The position numbers and the translations under genes were made by a program. From Meandrina meandrites (taxonomy: Eukaryota > Cnidaria > Anthozoa > Scleractinia > Meandrinidae), in assembly GCA_963693305.1 (NCBI GenBank), contig OY855910.1, forward strand, positions 16,819,362 through 16,883,361: a DNA stretch of 64,000 bases, given 5' to 3'. Below, piece by piece: positions 22,165 to 33,340 of this stretch (positions within the stretch are counted from its first letter, which is position 1; every line of letters begins with the position of its first letter). The notes under the pieces were generated by a model. It worked only from the letters and a program-made list of their open reading frames with translations. It made no database searches and was not told the origin of the DNA.

Positions 22165-23010
22165 CAGTATTGTGCAAAAGTAATGCACACGAATTTTGCC
22201 GAAATTCATGGCTTTTCGGGCCTTTTCAAAGAAATTTCGCTCCGAGCGATATTTCAGCGATATTTCTCCGCATTTTCATGACACCTGTTGTTTTGACTCG
22301 CACGAAAATTCGAATAATAATTCGCCGTGCACGATCAGCTGCCGCGAACTTTCGAGCGACTTTTCGGCCTGTTGATCTTTACATTTACTGCAAAGTACGC
22401 TGTGAGAGCACTGTGAGTAAAACGCACGAATCTTTGTTCCTTAATGCTAGCGTAAAACAAAGCCGGAATAATTTTGTGGCTCCAGGTTACAATCAACACC
22501 AAAGGTTAAAATAATCTTACCTGGTTCTTCTCCGCCAAGTGTTAACTGTTAAAAAGATCCGTAAAGACAAAAGTATCGCAATTCTAGAAAAAACTTGTTC
22601 CTGATGACTCGAAAGGAAGTGTAAACACACACGCTGTTTCCCGACGTAACCCCAGTCTCTGCTTGGCCTCGTTGCAACAGCATTGGTTTCTTGGAAATCA
22701 GCGAATACTTTACATGTTATCCATCATGTCACATAACCACGAGGTCGTATCAATCGCTCGTTGAAGACTCACAAAAAACCATTTAGTGTGTAGCGAAATT
22801 TTGTAAATGGACTTGCGAATTAGCGCTATTGATCGCGAATTGTCGTTGAGGTCACGGAAATTTGTTGAAATATCGGCCTTTGTTTTAGCGAATTGTCGCT
22901 CCAAGCGCCGCAAATTTCTGCTCAAATTTCCGTGCGTACTTTCAACGAAAAGTCGGGGAAAAAAGAATGAAATTCGTGCATTTTGTTTGCATTACTTTTG
23001 CACAATACTG
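22165..23010. mobile_element. 846-bp TA-flanked miniature element
   Basis: The ends are CAGTATTGTGCAAAAGTAAT and its reverse complement, with TA at 22163-22164 and 23011-23012. This is Tc1/mariner-type insertion behaviour. Removing it joins KNTKHTT to STLPLNVYQRD in one frame. The short open frames inside are not genes. Confidence 0.9.
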
Positions 23011-23012
23011 TA

Positions 23013-23296
23013 CTTCAACGCTTCCACTAAATGTGTACCAGAGAGACCTACCCATCGGACAAAGAATACAAAGTACATCTGAAAGCCACACTGCTGCCCA
23101 AACAACTGACATTGCCGAAAATGAAATCCCTTCGGGCGAAGAACGGGAAGAACAGCAAATGGAGAAAGCCAGTGAGCAAGAATCCGAATACAACTCTGCA
23201 TCTGAAGACGAAGAAGATCAAAGAGATGATCAAACTGCAGGCGAAGGTCCCAGGGAAGTTGATGTTGCAGAGAATAGAGCATTGTCATCATATTAA
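23013..23296 (+). pseudogene. Decayed protein family, acidic C-terminus
   Basis: STLPLNVYQRDLP is followed by an acidic Ser/Glu-rich tail (GEEREEQQMEKASEQESEYN) that ends ALSSY and a TAA at 23294-23296. This is the natural C-terminus of the protein begun upstream. It is the only part of that family here that is still cleanly open. Confidence 0.5.
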
Positions 23297-23399
23297 GTAA
23301 GGTAAGGAAACTCTCCGTTGAAAATTAGTCACAAAGATTTAACCCATTGACGCCTGAAGGTTTTTAGCGCGCACCCACCCCTAAATACCTGGCTCTTTT

Positions 23400-25005
23400 A
23401 TGGCATTTAATGCCAGCATGCGAGTGGAAAAAATATACCATATGCGCAGTAAATCCAGACAAATAATTAGTTCTTGAAGTAAACTTTTATTCCAACTGGA
23501 CATGTTGAAAGACTAACTTATGAATTGAAGAGTTTATCAGCCTTGATAAATTGATCCCAAACCAAACTTCAAGACAGCGACAAAATTTAATTCACCTCCG
23601 CGCGTGATTTTAGGAGCTCGCAAAAACACAGACTTTGAACAGTCTTAAAAATATCGTAAAATACTCTGGAAAAAGGTAGGTTTTCATTCTGTAACACTGA
23701 CACTGCCATTAATTCAATAGTACTAAGGTATTTTCTTGGTGCAGAAAAGCGGTAATTCGAGATGACAAAAATATTTACATGTCACGGCGGCGTGAAACAG
23801 CGAAAATCGCTGACAAAACTACAGAATTCTTGCCACTTAATGAACACTAGCAACGCTTTCTACGCTTTCCTTTATTTTTAACGTTAATAAACAAACTCCT
23901 TTGTATTTTCTGAAGCACTGTAGTAATTTTTTAAAGCTAATATATAGATTTAGGCAGGCCTAAAAGCGGAGCTCCCATTTATTAATTTTATTACTTAATA
24001 GGTAGCCACACTATATTTCTAAGCTTATACAGTGGCCCATATAGGTACAAAATAAATTTTAATCGCTTATGCATGGTTAAAAACCTCTCATGGTTTTGTT
24101 GACGAAAGCGACGTCAATATATTTCATTGTCCCGTCTGAATTTTCTTTCCTGTGACAGCCTGTCACTGACAGGTTCTAAAATTGAATTTGACGAGTGCAT
24201 TTTATTGGGTTCCTCACGTACGCACGTCAGCGCAAAACAAATCTTTATATCGTTTTCTGTACACTAATTAATACACCTCCAGTTTTTCAATGTAAAAAGA
24301 ATCTTGACCTTGTTTCGATTTACTACAAAACTGTCTGGGCAAGGAAATCAACTCAAGGCAAAAACAAAATAGAGAAAAACAAAGTGAACTCGCTGCTAAA
24401 CACAGTAAACAAAATGAACTCACGCCACGGCAAACTGAGAAAATCGAGGCGGCAAAACAAACTCTGAAAATTTATGGTGCCGGTTATGTAAGTCATTTTA
24501 AACCAGCTTTTGTGTAAGAATTGTGGCAGTTTTTGATTTGGGAAGTAGTGCATGCTAACTTAGAATGAGCTTACAATGTTGTTTTGACTGTTTGAACCAT
24601 CTTCTTTTCGTTGCGGTTTAGTGGAATGATTAACTAATCCTGTTTTATCGTACACGTTGCTAAGTACCTTAAATAATTTTATGTAGAGAACTGAATGAAT
24701 TTTCTTCATTTCTGGTAAGTATAAATATGCAGTAGGTAAAGTCTGAACTCACTCAGCCAAGCACAGGTAACTCGCAACGAAACCGGCGAAATATTCGTTT
24801 ACGCATCGAAGATGTTTCAACACACTCACTGATAAGCAGGGACAAGAGAAACAAAACAAATGCAAGCGAGCCGAAATTCTGCGAAATTGCGATTTTGATC
24901 CGTGAAGCTAAATAATTTTTTTTCAAAATCCAGTAGTGAACATCACTAGTCTAAACGGAATATTCGATAAACAATGTCTGTATAAAATGTGACCTGATTT
25001 GGGAA
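23400..25005. other. Non-coding part of the TTAA block
   Basis: No gene is supported. The open frame at 24195-24467 is Lys/Asn-rich low-complexity sequence without a domain. Confidence 0.4.
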
Positions 25006-25009
25006 AACG

Positions 25010-26312
25010 TACACTAACGGATATCCGTTTAACGGCTTGAAAGCGTTTTCTATCCGTGTAGTATCCGTTAAAATGGTTTTCAAAAGCGTTTAAACGGTTT
25101 TTAGAACCGTTTAATCCGTTTTTTGATCCGTTTGATTGAATTGGCAAAACGTTTTTAAAACACCATAATCCATTTAAACGGAAGGACAATCCGTTTAAAC
25201 GGAAGGGCAATGGGCAATTCCAGAAAATATCCGTACACAACGACGGACGGCTTCCATATTTTAACCCCCCCTTGCCTTCAGAAATTCCAAAATGCATTAC
25301 CCCCCCATGCCCTCTGAATTCCAAAATCGTCAACCCCCCCTCCCGTTCGGAATTTCCGTTTTTGTCAAGCCCTAAAGATTTACCTTTTGAATTCGACAAG
25401 ACCTACCGTAGTTTTCCAGTAAAAAAGCGCACAGATTTTTCGACGAAATTTTCTTTCCGTGGCAAGTTTCACGCAACAAAATCTTCTAATGATCGCAGTT
25501 TGTACTGGAACTTACAATATAAACAAGAAACTAAAGACTGACTTTAAACTAATCATTGACTTTTTAACATTTTTAACATTGAAAAGACACGGCAAGTTTT
25601 AACGTGATGTTTATTGCCGCGCGTACGCGAGCGGTTTAGCAACACATGTATACGAGGGCATTTTGTCCATAACTTAAGCAATAGGCTGAAAAAAATAAAG
25701 ATACTTATTGCAAACGAACCTTTTGAATTGTGGGGAACCGGAAAGCGGCTTTAGAAGACAAGGAAACACCAAAAAAAACACAAGAACCTTCTCGAAACCT
25801 TTGAAAACAACTCGACAAACAAAGCTTTTGTGAACTTGGTACTAGTAACCAAGCTACGAAATCGGTGCAGGACTGGTCATTGATAACTACATGTTTGCCA
25901 GGTTACTAAGCTACGAAGTTCGAAGCGATGTTTTTCTCCAAGCAGATTTATGGCTTTTATTATCGGGAAATGTCAACTTTTTATTCCAGAAATGTGCATA
26001 GGAGTATTAACAACATTCATTCAAGCTTGTTCCCTGAATAGGAAAAGGAAAGCCCACAAAATCACTTGTCTGTACCCTCTGGAAATCCCAGATCTGAAAC
26101 CCCCCGATGCCTTCGGAATTCCAATCGTAAGTACCCCCCTTGCCTTCGGAATTCCAGTTCAAAGAACCCCCCTTGCCTTCGGAATTCCAAAAAGCCGTCC
26201 GTCGTACTGTACGGATATTTTCTGGAATTGCCCAATCCGTTTAAACGGAAGAGCTATCCGTTTAACGGCAAACTTCTTCCGTTTTATAGAACGGCTTGGT
26301 CCGTTTTGTAGT
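25010..26312. repeat. Inverted element with CCGTTTAAACGG palindromes and CCCCCCTTGCCTTCGG repeats
   Basis: Both arms (about 25010-25255 and 26197-26312) are rich in the palindrome CCGTTTAAACGG and share an inverted block containing GGCAATTCCAGAAAATATCC and CCGTCCGTCGT. Just inside each arm lie three tandem copies of a roughly 33-base unit, ACCCCCCTTGCCTTCGG-AATTCC. Both groups run in the same direction, although the arms are inverted. No coding sequence is recognised between them. It is probably a non-autonomous DNA element of unknown type. Confidence 0.6.
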
Positions 26313-27211
26313 AAGCCGTCTCGGTTTACATTGTCAGAATCAATCCCTCTGTCTTCCTTTTGCCGTAACTGTTTAGCCATAGTTTAGAAAACAACGTACA
26401 ACAGTTGCAGATGCCACGAAACAATGCCAGTCAACAAACAGCAGCAGAAGTTATAATATTTATTACGCTGGATCGTTCGAACACTTCATTTCACTTCGAA
26501 CATTTCGTTCGTTGTTTACTTAATATTATTACTTTGCTGTCTTGTACTGTATTTACCTTTCAGATAATTGTAAGACTAAAACTAAGAGGGAATCTTTCTC
26601 AGAGTTGAAGGTTTCGCTTTCTATGCATATCTTATCGCAGTCACTTTATGCCTGGTTTATTTATTTTATCAATCAACTCGGCAAAGCAAAACACGCTTCA
26701 AATTTGCATACTGTAACTTCACTTTTTCCGAGAAAACCGCTTTTAGGAAAAAGCTTCCAGTTTTGTTTATCATTGTTTTGATCATCAACAGAAACACACG
26801 ATTATTGCTCAGAGACAATACTATTAGCTCTCATCTGAATACCGTATTCCATTCAGCGTGACTTGTAACACAACAAAAATTTGTAATCACTGTGATTCGC
26901 TTCAGTGAATTGAATACCTCACAGTTATTTCAGCTTACCTTGATTTATTGATTAAAGTTCTTGTTTCTAAAACCTCCCCGCAATCCTCTTGTTTGGTGTT
27001 GAAACTCTTTAAAAGCAGAATAAACTCTGACTGTTGACATAACGCAATTTTGTTGCGATCATCTCCTGGCACACGCGCGAACTTCTGTTTGGTTAGTGAC
27101 CAATTAGAAGCCGTGATTTGATTTGATTCGCGTTGCTGCGGTAACAGCTCCCTCTCATATTTTGTGTTCCAAATGCAAAGTCATAATTCTTGAAAACACT
27201 ATCAGTTAAAC
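26313..27211. other. AT-rich DNA, possible 5' region of the 27.2-kb frame
   Basis: No gene is seen. A possible start context precedes the ATG at 27212. Confidence 0.35.
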
Positions 27212-27640
27212 ATGGAGGGATCTTACATCGAGCAAAATGAAAATGAAGAAGAAGTGATTAACAGGGTCAAGCGATTTTTTCAAGAAGGATGCGGTTGTGC
27301 AAGAGTACCTAACGGTGGTCCTTGCTCTGGCTATTTTTCTGAAGGAACTGTTATGTCGAACTTGAACAACTGCCCCAAATTATCAAGCGCAGAATTGGAC
27401 TTGGTTATTCTGGCCAACATTCAAGCCTTCACCAAAATCGATCACATTGGCGATAAACGAAATCGAAGTCCTCGCTGTAATTTCCTGTTTCAATCATTAA
27501 CCATCTGCAAGGACATGGTTCTTAATCTGTATGGATTAAGTTACTCAAGATTTCGTCGACTAAAGGAACATTATGAAAACTTTGGCATTTCGCCGAGAAC
27601 CCATGGAAACTGCAAAAGATTACCAAGCAACACACTCCCG
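27212..27640 (+). pseudogene. N-terminal fragment of transposase-like cnidarian protein
   Basis: The ATG at 27212 opens a frame of about 143 family-like residues. It has an acidic start, then RVKRFFQEGCGCARVPNGG with PCS (conserved Cys cluster), LVILANIQAF, RNRSPRCNFLF and LYGLSYSRFRRLKEHY, ending HGNCKRLPSNTLP. I recall this as the N-terminus of a multicopy cnidarian protein whose C-terminal part looks like a DDE transposase. That recollection is unverified. After NTLP the frame runs into a GTGTGACCCA...TGGGTCACAC hairpin and ends at 27694, so the catalytic part is missing or spliced away. A GT donor directly after the last conserved residue is possible. Confidence 0.45.
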
Positions 27641-28319
27641 TGTGACCCACGGATGGGTCACACAAGAAAGGGTCCCTGGACAGCGGCAGACTGAACTCCT
27701 TGAAAACTTTAATATTTACACAGTTTCCTGTTACCTCAAATGAGGAAAAAGAAAAAATCTGGAGGGGTATAAAAGGGAAGATTAACAACAAGTGTCGTCA
27801 CATTTTGGACGACGTCGTCATCGTCGCTAGGCGCATGCGCCCGCGAGCCATGCCGCTAGCCACGATGACCATGAAAACTCAAACGCACAATTTTCTCAAT
27901 TTCTATCCTCGCACGGTAGTTATGGGGCTCCGCTCTGCGGCCCTTCGGGCCGCTGGAGAGCTCTGCTATAAACACAACGCAAAACAAAGCGGCTAAATAA
28001 ACAACTGAAGCAAGTCTTGGTGAAAAGATGCGTATCAGATAACAACATGTGCGTGTCAAATCTGTTCGCTTCAAAAGCCTGAAAATTCCGAACTAAAGAT
28101 TGATAAATGAAAGAAACTTGAAAGACACTTTGTTTCGAATTAAATTTTATTAAGGATAAAGCCAAGAAATGTATTCAAAAGCATCAAAAAATCAAAAAAA
28201 TTCAAAGCCGTGTAATTCTGCATCAAGAATTAATTATTCACATGTTCACGCTAAAGCGAAAGTTTTAATTTTAGCCGACAGCTTTTGCAGTCAATGGCTT
28301 TACCGATCCTTCTAAAAAA

Positions 28320-28792
28320 TCCATCCATAATAATAATACTTTATTCAAATACAGTGTACAGTATACATGCAAATGGTATTTGAAAAGGAGGGCCATGAGG
28401 TTATCCCTATTTAGGTCCCCTAACTAAAATTACAATCTAAAATTTAAAAATTTAAAACATCTATTACGTTAGTAATTAACAATTTAAAATTTAAAAATTT
28501 AAAAATATCTGTTAAGTAGATAATTGACAATCTAAAAAATTTAAGAATTTAAAATATGTATTATGTAAACAATTAACAGTCTAAAATTTAAAATCTAAAA
28601 TATCTATGATATCTATAATATCAAGTACTGTGGCATAAGATTAATGAATATTCATCCACTTTTTAAGGCTTGATTTGAACCTGTTTACATTGATGTCGTT
28701 GATGTCGTGTCCGAACAAATGGTTTGGCAAATTATTCCATTCCTTAATAATTCTAACAAAGAAGGAATACTTGAAAGCATTAATTCTTGCTG
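28320..28792 (-). pseudogene. CR1/jockey-like LINE 3' end (minus strand), first half
   Basis: Read on the minus strand, 28792-28640 gives FKYSFFVRIIKEWNNLPNHL then NRFKSSLKKW, the usual C-terminal block of CR1/jockey-type ORF2 proteins. The 3' UTR follows and ends in an AATAAAG-type signal and (ATT)n near 28320-28345. The upstream part of the same ORF lies at 32064-32795, because an L1-like element inserted at 28792/28793. Confidence 0.75.
28436..28622. repeat. AT-rich tandem repeat, about 45-60 bp unit
   Basis: There are four degenerate units of the form AATTTAAAAATTTAAAA plus AT-rich spacer ending in AATTAACA or AATTGACA. They lie within the 3' UTR of the minus-strand LINE. Confidence 0.7.
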
Positions 28793-31692
28793 CCTTTGTC
28801 GAACAACTTCAATGTTTAATACCCGAGTACAAAAAGAAATATAGTAATCTCGCTGACAAAGGTTTATTCTGGGATATGATCAAAATGGAAATAAGAGGTT
28901 TTTGCGTGCGGTTCTCAAAGAGAAAAAGCAGAATGCGTAGGAACATAGAAAAGAATCTTTCTGACCAAATCGATGCCTTAATGAAAACACTTGTGACAAA
29001 CAGGTCAAAAGAGAATATTGCTAAATTGTATAATCTTAGATGAGAGCTAAACAAGATCGCGGAGTACAGAACTAAAGGTGCTATTATAAGAAGTAGAACA
29101 AGATGGCACGAGCAAGGCGAAAAAAATACTAAATATTTCTTAAACCTAGAAAAAAGACAAAATGCCAAAACTTACATATCGCAGCTTAAATCTCAAGATG
29201 GACAAGAAATAACGAACTCAGACGAAATCCTAAACTGCCAAAAACTGTTTTATAAAAACCTCTACGCGGCGGTACCTCGCAAGATCCAGGACGATAAATT
29301 ATTTTTTGAAGATCCAAATCTTCCTAAATTAAAGGATGCTGACCTAGAGGAACTTGAAAGGCCACTCACTAAGCAAGAGTGTTTTGAAACGCTTAAAACC
29401 TGCTCCAAAGGTAAATGCCCAGGAAGTGACGGATTTACGGTAGAATTTTTTCAACAATTTTGGACAGCTCTAGGCGAAGAAATGGTTCAAAGCTTTAATT
29501 ATGCTTCAAGACACGGACATCTTAATATTACTCAGAGACAAGGAATTATCAAAGTTGTGCCCAAAAAGCGAAAAAACAAGTTATACTTAGAAAACTGGAG
29601 ACCGATATCTTTACTAAACATTGACTATAAAATAATAACAAAGACTATAGCAAGTAGAATCTCCAACGTTCTTCCCTTTCTTATCCATGATGACCAAACC
29701 GGGTACGTTAAAGGTCGATACATTGGCCAAAATATTAGGCTGATACAAGACATAATGAAAATAACATCCCTAGAAAATATACCTGGCATGGCAATTTTTA
29801 TCGATTTTAAAAAAGCTTTTGATTCTGTAGATTGGGAGTTTCTAGCTAAAGTCCTAGAGACGTTTAATTTTGGACCGCAAATTCGAAACTGGATTAGGAC
29901 ATTCTACACAGATATTTCTAGTTGCGTCATTAACAACGGTCACGCCTCCGAATTTTTTAGTTTGCAAAGAGGAGTCAGACAAGGCTGTCCCCTATCTGGT
30001 ATCCTTTTCGCCCTCTGTGCAGAAATCCTAGCGAACGCAGTTAGAAATAACAAAAATATTAGAGGAATACAAATTCACAACAAAGAATACATATTATTGC
30101 AATATGCAGATGACACTACTGCCTTCGTCTCCGATGCATCGTCGGCCCAAAACTTGTTTGAAACATTACGAGCCTTCCAGGACGTTTCAGGCCTGGAAAT
30201 AAACAAGACCAAAACCGAAGGAATGTGGTTGGGTGCGTGCAAACATAACACCTCGACACCTTTTGACATAGCTTGGCCTTCAGAACCGATATATGCACTA
30301 GGAATCTATTTCTCTTACGACGAAGATGAAGCTTTCAAAAAAAATTTTGAACAAAAACTATTGTCTATGAAGAACCTTTTAAGTCTTTGGAAGTTGAGAA
30401 ACCTTACGTTGTACGGTCAAATAACCATTCTTAAAAGCCTTGCCCTTTCGAAACTAGTTTATAATACATCAGTACTCGCTACTCCCAGGGAATTTGTATC
30501 TTCAGTTCAAACTACCATCTCTCGGTTTGTTTGGAACAACAAACCTAAAATCAAACACACGACGATGATTGGTCCGAAATTTAAAGGGGGTTTAGATTTT
30601 CCGGATTTCGAAATAATAAACAATGCCTTGAAGGTCACTTGGATTAGAAGGTTATACGAAAGCAGTGATAATGCTAGTTGGAGCCATATACCTCTTACAC
30701 TTTTAAGGCAGGTAGGAGGCAAATTCTTACTTGAATGCAACTACGATTTAAAATATCTTAAACTAGACTTACCTATCCAATTTTACAAAGATGCCCTGAG
30801 CATTTGGCAAATTATAAACCAACACACCCCCGAAAACAAAGAACAAATACTGAGTGAAATCCTGTGGAATAACCGGTTTATTAAAATCCAAGACCTTTCT
30901 ATTTATTATCATAGTTGGCATACAGCAGGAGTGACCAGAGTCAGAGACATTTTCTGTGAAAACAACTTCTTGACATTCGATGACTTTTGCCGTAAGTTCG
31001 CAATCAAAACTAACTTTCTTACTTATTATGGCCTATGCAACGCCATCCCTAAAAATTGGATTCGTTTGTTGAAGGAATTCAATCCAAGTGCTCACACTGG
31101 CTCTGAATATGCAGAGAATATTTCTTTAAACAAACTCACATGTAAATTAGCTTCTAGATTTCTAGTCAGCCTGAAATTTATACCTCCTACTGCCGAACAA
31201 AGAATGCTGCAAGCCAACTTTGATAGGAAAACTATAGATACTATCTATATTATTCCTTTTAAAGTTACCAAAGATATTAGGTTCGCTATATTCCAATTCA
31301 AAATTATACATCACATCCTGCCAACCAATGCAACTCTTTTCAGAGATAAAATTATTGAACATGACAAGTGTCATCTCTGCGATCAAAAACAAACTTTACA
31401 GCATCTTTTTGTGTCTTGCTCAGATGTGCAAGCTTTCTGGCAAAGCTTTTCTAACTGGTGGAATGTTAAAAATGACGACTCCATTGATTTGAATGATAAA
31501 ACCATAATCTACGGTTTCACAAACAACTTTAGCCAACAACTTGGTTTAAACCTCTGCTTAATAATCGCCAAGTATTATATCTACTCCGCTTCAAGGGAAG
31601 AAGAACAGTACTATTTCGAAGCCTTCCTCGATGTCCTTAAAAGCAAACTTCAAATTGAGAAAGCTAAATGTAAAACACAAATTAATCTTTAA
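28793..31692 (+). pseudogene. L1/Tx1-like ORF2 (RT and C-terminal zinc knuckle), one stop
   Basis: One frame stays open from the junction to the TAA at 31690, except for a TGA at 29041-29043. RT blocks in order are GSDGFTVEFFQQFW, NWRPISLLNIDYKI, DQTGYVKGRYIGQN, AIFIDFKKAFDSVDW (first Asp), GVRQGCPLSGILFALCAEIL and LLQYADDTTAF (catalytic Asp pair). The C-terminal domain includes SRFVWNNKPKIKH and a CHLCDQKQTLQHLFVSC knuckle (C-x2-C-x7-H-x4-C), typical of this clade. About 965 residues remain out of a usual ORF2 that also has an N-terminal endonuclease. It looks young: one stop and no frameshift seen. Confidence 0.93.
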
Positions 31693-32050
31693 TAAAATGT
31701 AAACCAGCAGTAAGTAGTAAATAAGTGCGAAAATAGTGAATGCAGTCGTTAGTGTTGTAATTACATTTTCTTGTCGTTAGTATTGTTCGTTTAATTGTAA
31801 GTATAGTGTAAACAGGAAAGTACTATGAGCGTTGTAATTTTTTTTTCTTGTCTTTAGTCTTGTTAGTTTAATTGTAAGTATAGGGCAAGTAGGAAAGTGC
31901 TATGAGAGTTTCTTTTTTTTTTGTTTTGTTTTGTTTTGTTTTTTTGTTTTTTTTATTGTATGTGGTGTGAAGTTTCTTGTTTTTGTTTTTTTTCTTTTTT
32001 ATTGTATGTGGTGTGAAGCAACTGAATAAAAAAAAAAAAAAAAAAAAAAA
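28793..32050 (+). mobile_element. L1/Tx1-like LINE, 5' truncated, 14-bp target duplication
   Basis: The element starts inside ORF2, runs through a 3' UTR with a duplicated segment (31795-31910) and ends in poly(A) (about 32028-32050). ATTAATTCTTGCTG is present on both sides (28779-28792 and 32050-32063), a textbook target-primed duplication. It sits in a minus-strand LINE whose frame is restored when the element is removed. Endonuclease and ORF1 are absent through 5' truncation. Confidence 0.93.
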
Positions 32051-32063
32051 TTAATTCTTGCTG

Positions 32064-32795
32064 ATTTCGTTTGGATCTTAAACGGATGGTTAGCTCTAGT
32101 GCTTTTGCTTCTACAACACTCGAAATAGTCGTTAAAGTTTAAACCATTTAATCCGAACACTGTTTTGTAACATTCTACTAAGGACAGGTACTCTCGTCGA
32201 TGCTGAAGTGAGTTCCAATTTAGTAATTTGCATCGTTCTTCGTATGGCATCTCACTGGGTGTTTGCCCAAGAGCGATTCTTGATGCTCTTCGTTGTACTT
32301 TTTCAATGGCTAGTATATCTTTGACTAGGTGCGGTGACCATACAGGACATGCATATTCTAGGATCCGTCTCACCAATGACTTGTAAAGCGTGGAGAAAAT
32401 GTCTTTGTTCTTATTGCCAACTGTACGGTTTAACAAGCCCAGCACTTTGTTTGCTTAGTTCACAATTACATCCACGTGATTCGACCAGGATAAATCTCTT
32501 GACATGTTAACACCTAGGTCTTTATATGAGTCAACAAATCTTAATTCTGTATTTGACAGGTAATAAGGATGTGTACTTTTGTCCTGCTTATGCGTTATTC
32601 TCATTACTTCGCATTTCTCAGAGTTGAACTTAACTTGCCAGCTCTTTGTCCAGTTTTCAAGGGATTCCAGGTCAGACTGTAGTGCAGACGTATCATCGAC
32701 ATTGTTGAGTTCACGGTAGATCTTTGTATCGTCAGCAAACAGTTTGATGGTATTCGAAGCACTACTGTACATTACCATTTTTGTTTTCAAAAGTC
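32064..32795 (-). pseudogene. CR1/jockey-like LINE (minus strand), second half
   Basis: On the minus strand from 32790 the frame reads KLFADDTKIYRELN (the RT Ala/Phe-Ala-Asp-Asp block), WQVKFNSEKCEVM and DLGVNMSRDLSWSNHV, then a stop at 32455, then LVRRILEYACPVWSP and EKVQRRASRIALG. It ends KIQTKSARIN at the L1-like junction. The frame continues at 28792 as AFKYSFF, so both pieces are one LINE. It is 5' truncated just upstream of the catalytic block near 32795. Confidence 0.82.
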
Positions 32796-32799
32796 TTGA

Positions 32800-33340
32800 G
32801 AAGCCGCATTAAGCTTGTGTGTTGGTCTGCGATTTCTATTCAAAACACATTTCGAAGCGCCATGACACCATGTCTTCGCGGCCGTGGAAGGAAGATGAAT
32901 CCGTCCTCAACGAGGTTTAAGCACTCTATATTCCATGATTTTCCATTTTAGAGCCACTTAAAAATCGGTCGGTGTTTCTTCTTTTCATTTTTAGCCCCAA
33001 AGAGGGAATATTCTGTGTTCCGAATGAAAAACAAGGCCTTGAAAGTTTGTAAACAAGAGCGGTGATGCGCCATGATTTTCTTGTACATTTTGAACGCACG
33101 AGTCAAGACGAAAAACCTTCTTTCTAGGACCCCTAGAGTTCTCTAAAAATATGCGCAGAAAACAGATTCTGATTGGTTTATTTGCCCTTATTATCAATAG
33201 AACAATAGGAGAACCAAAACGTCTCCAGGGAGGGACGGAAAGGGCATTGGTCACCATGTGCTTTTTTCGGGCGGTTACAGGCGCACAGGCATTTCAGGGG
33301 TGGTTTTCGCACGGGCGGTTACGGGCGGCACAGGGGCCAA
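32800..33340. other. Right flank of the TTAA block
   Basis: No gene is supported. Near the end GGGCGGTTAC occurs twice (33279-33320) and forms the subterminal part of the CCCATTGG end. Confidence 0.4.

Noticed and set aside
21915..22514. 199-codon frame taken as one protein
   Set aside because: After 22164 it reads into the TA miniature element, so only the first 83 codons belong to the host protein.
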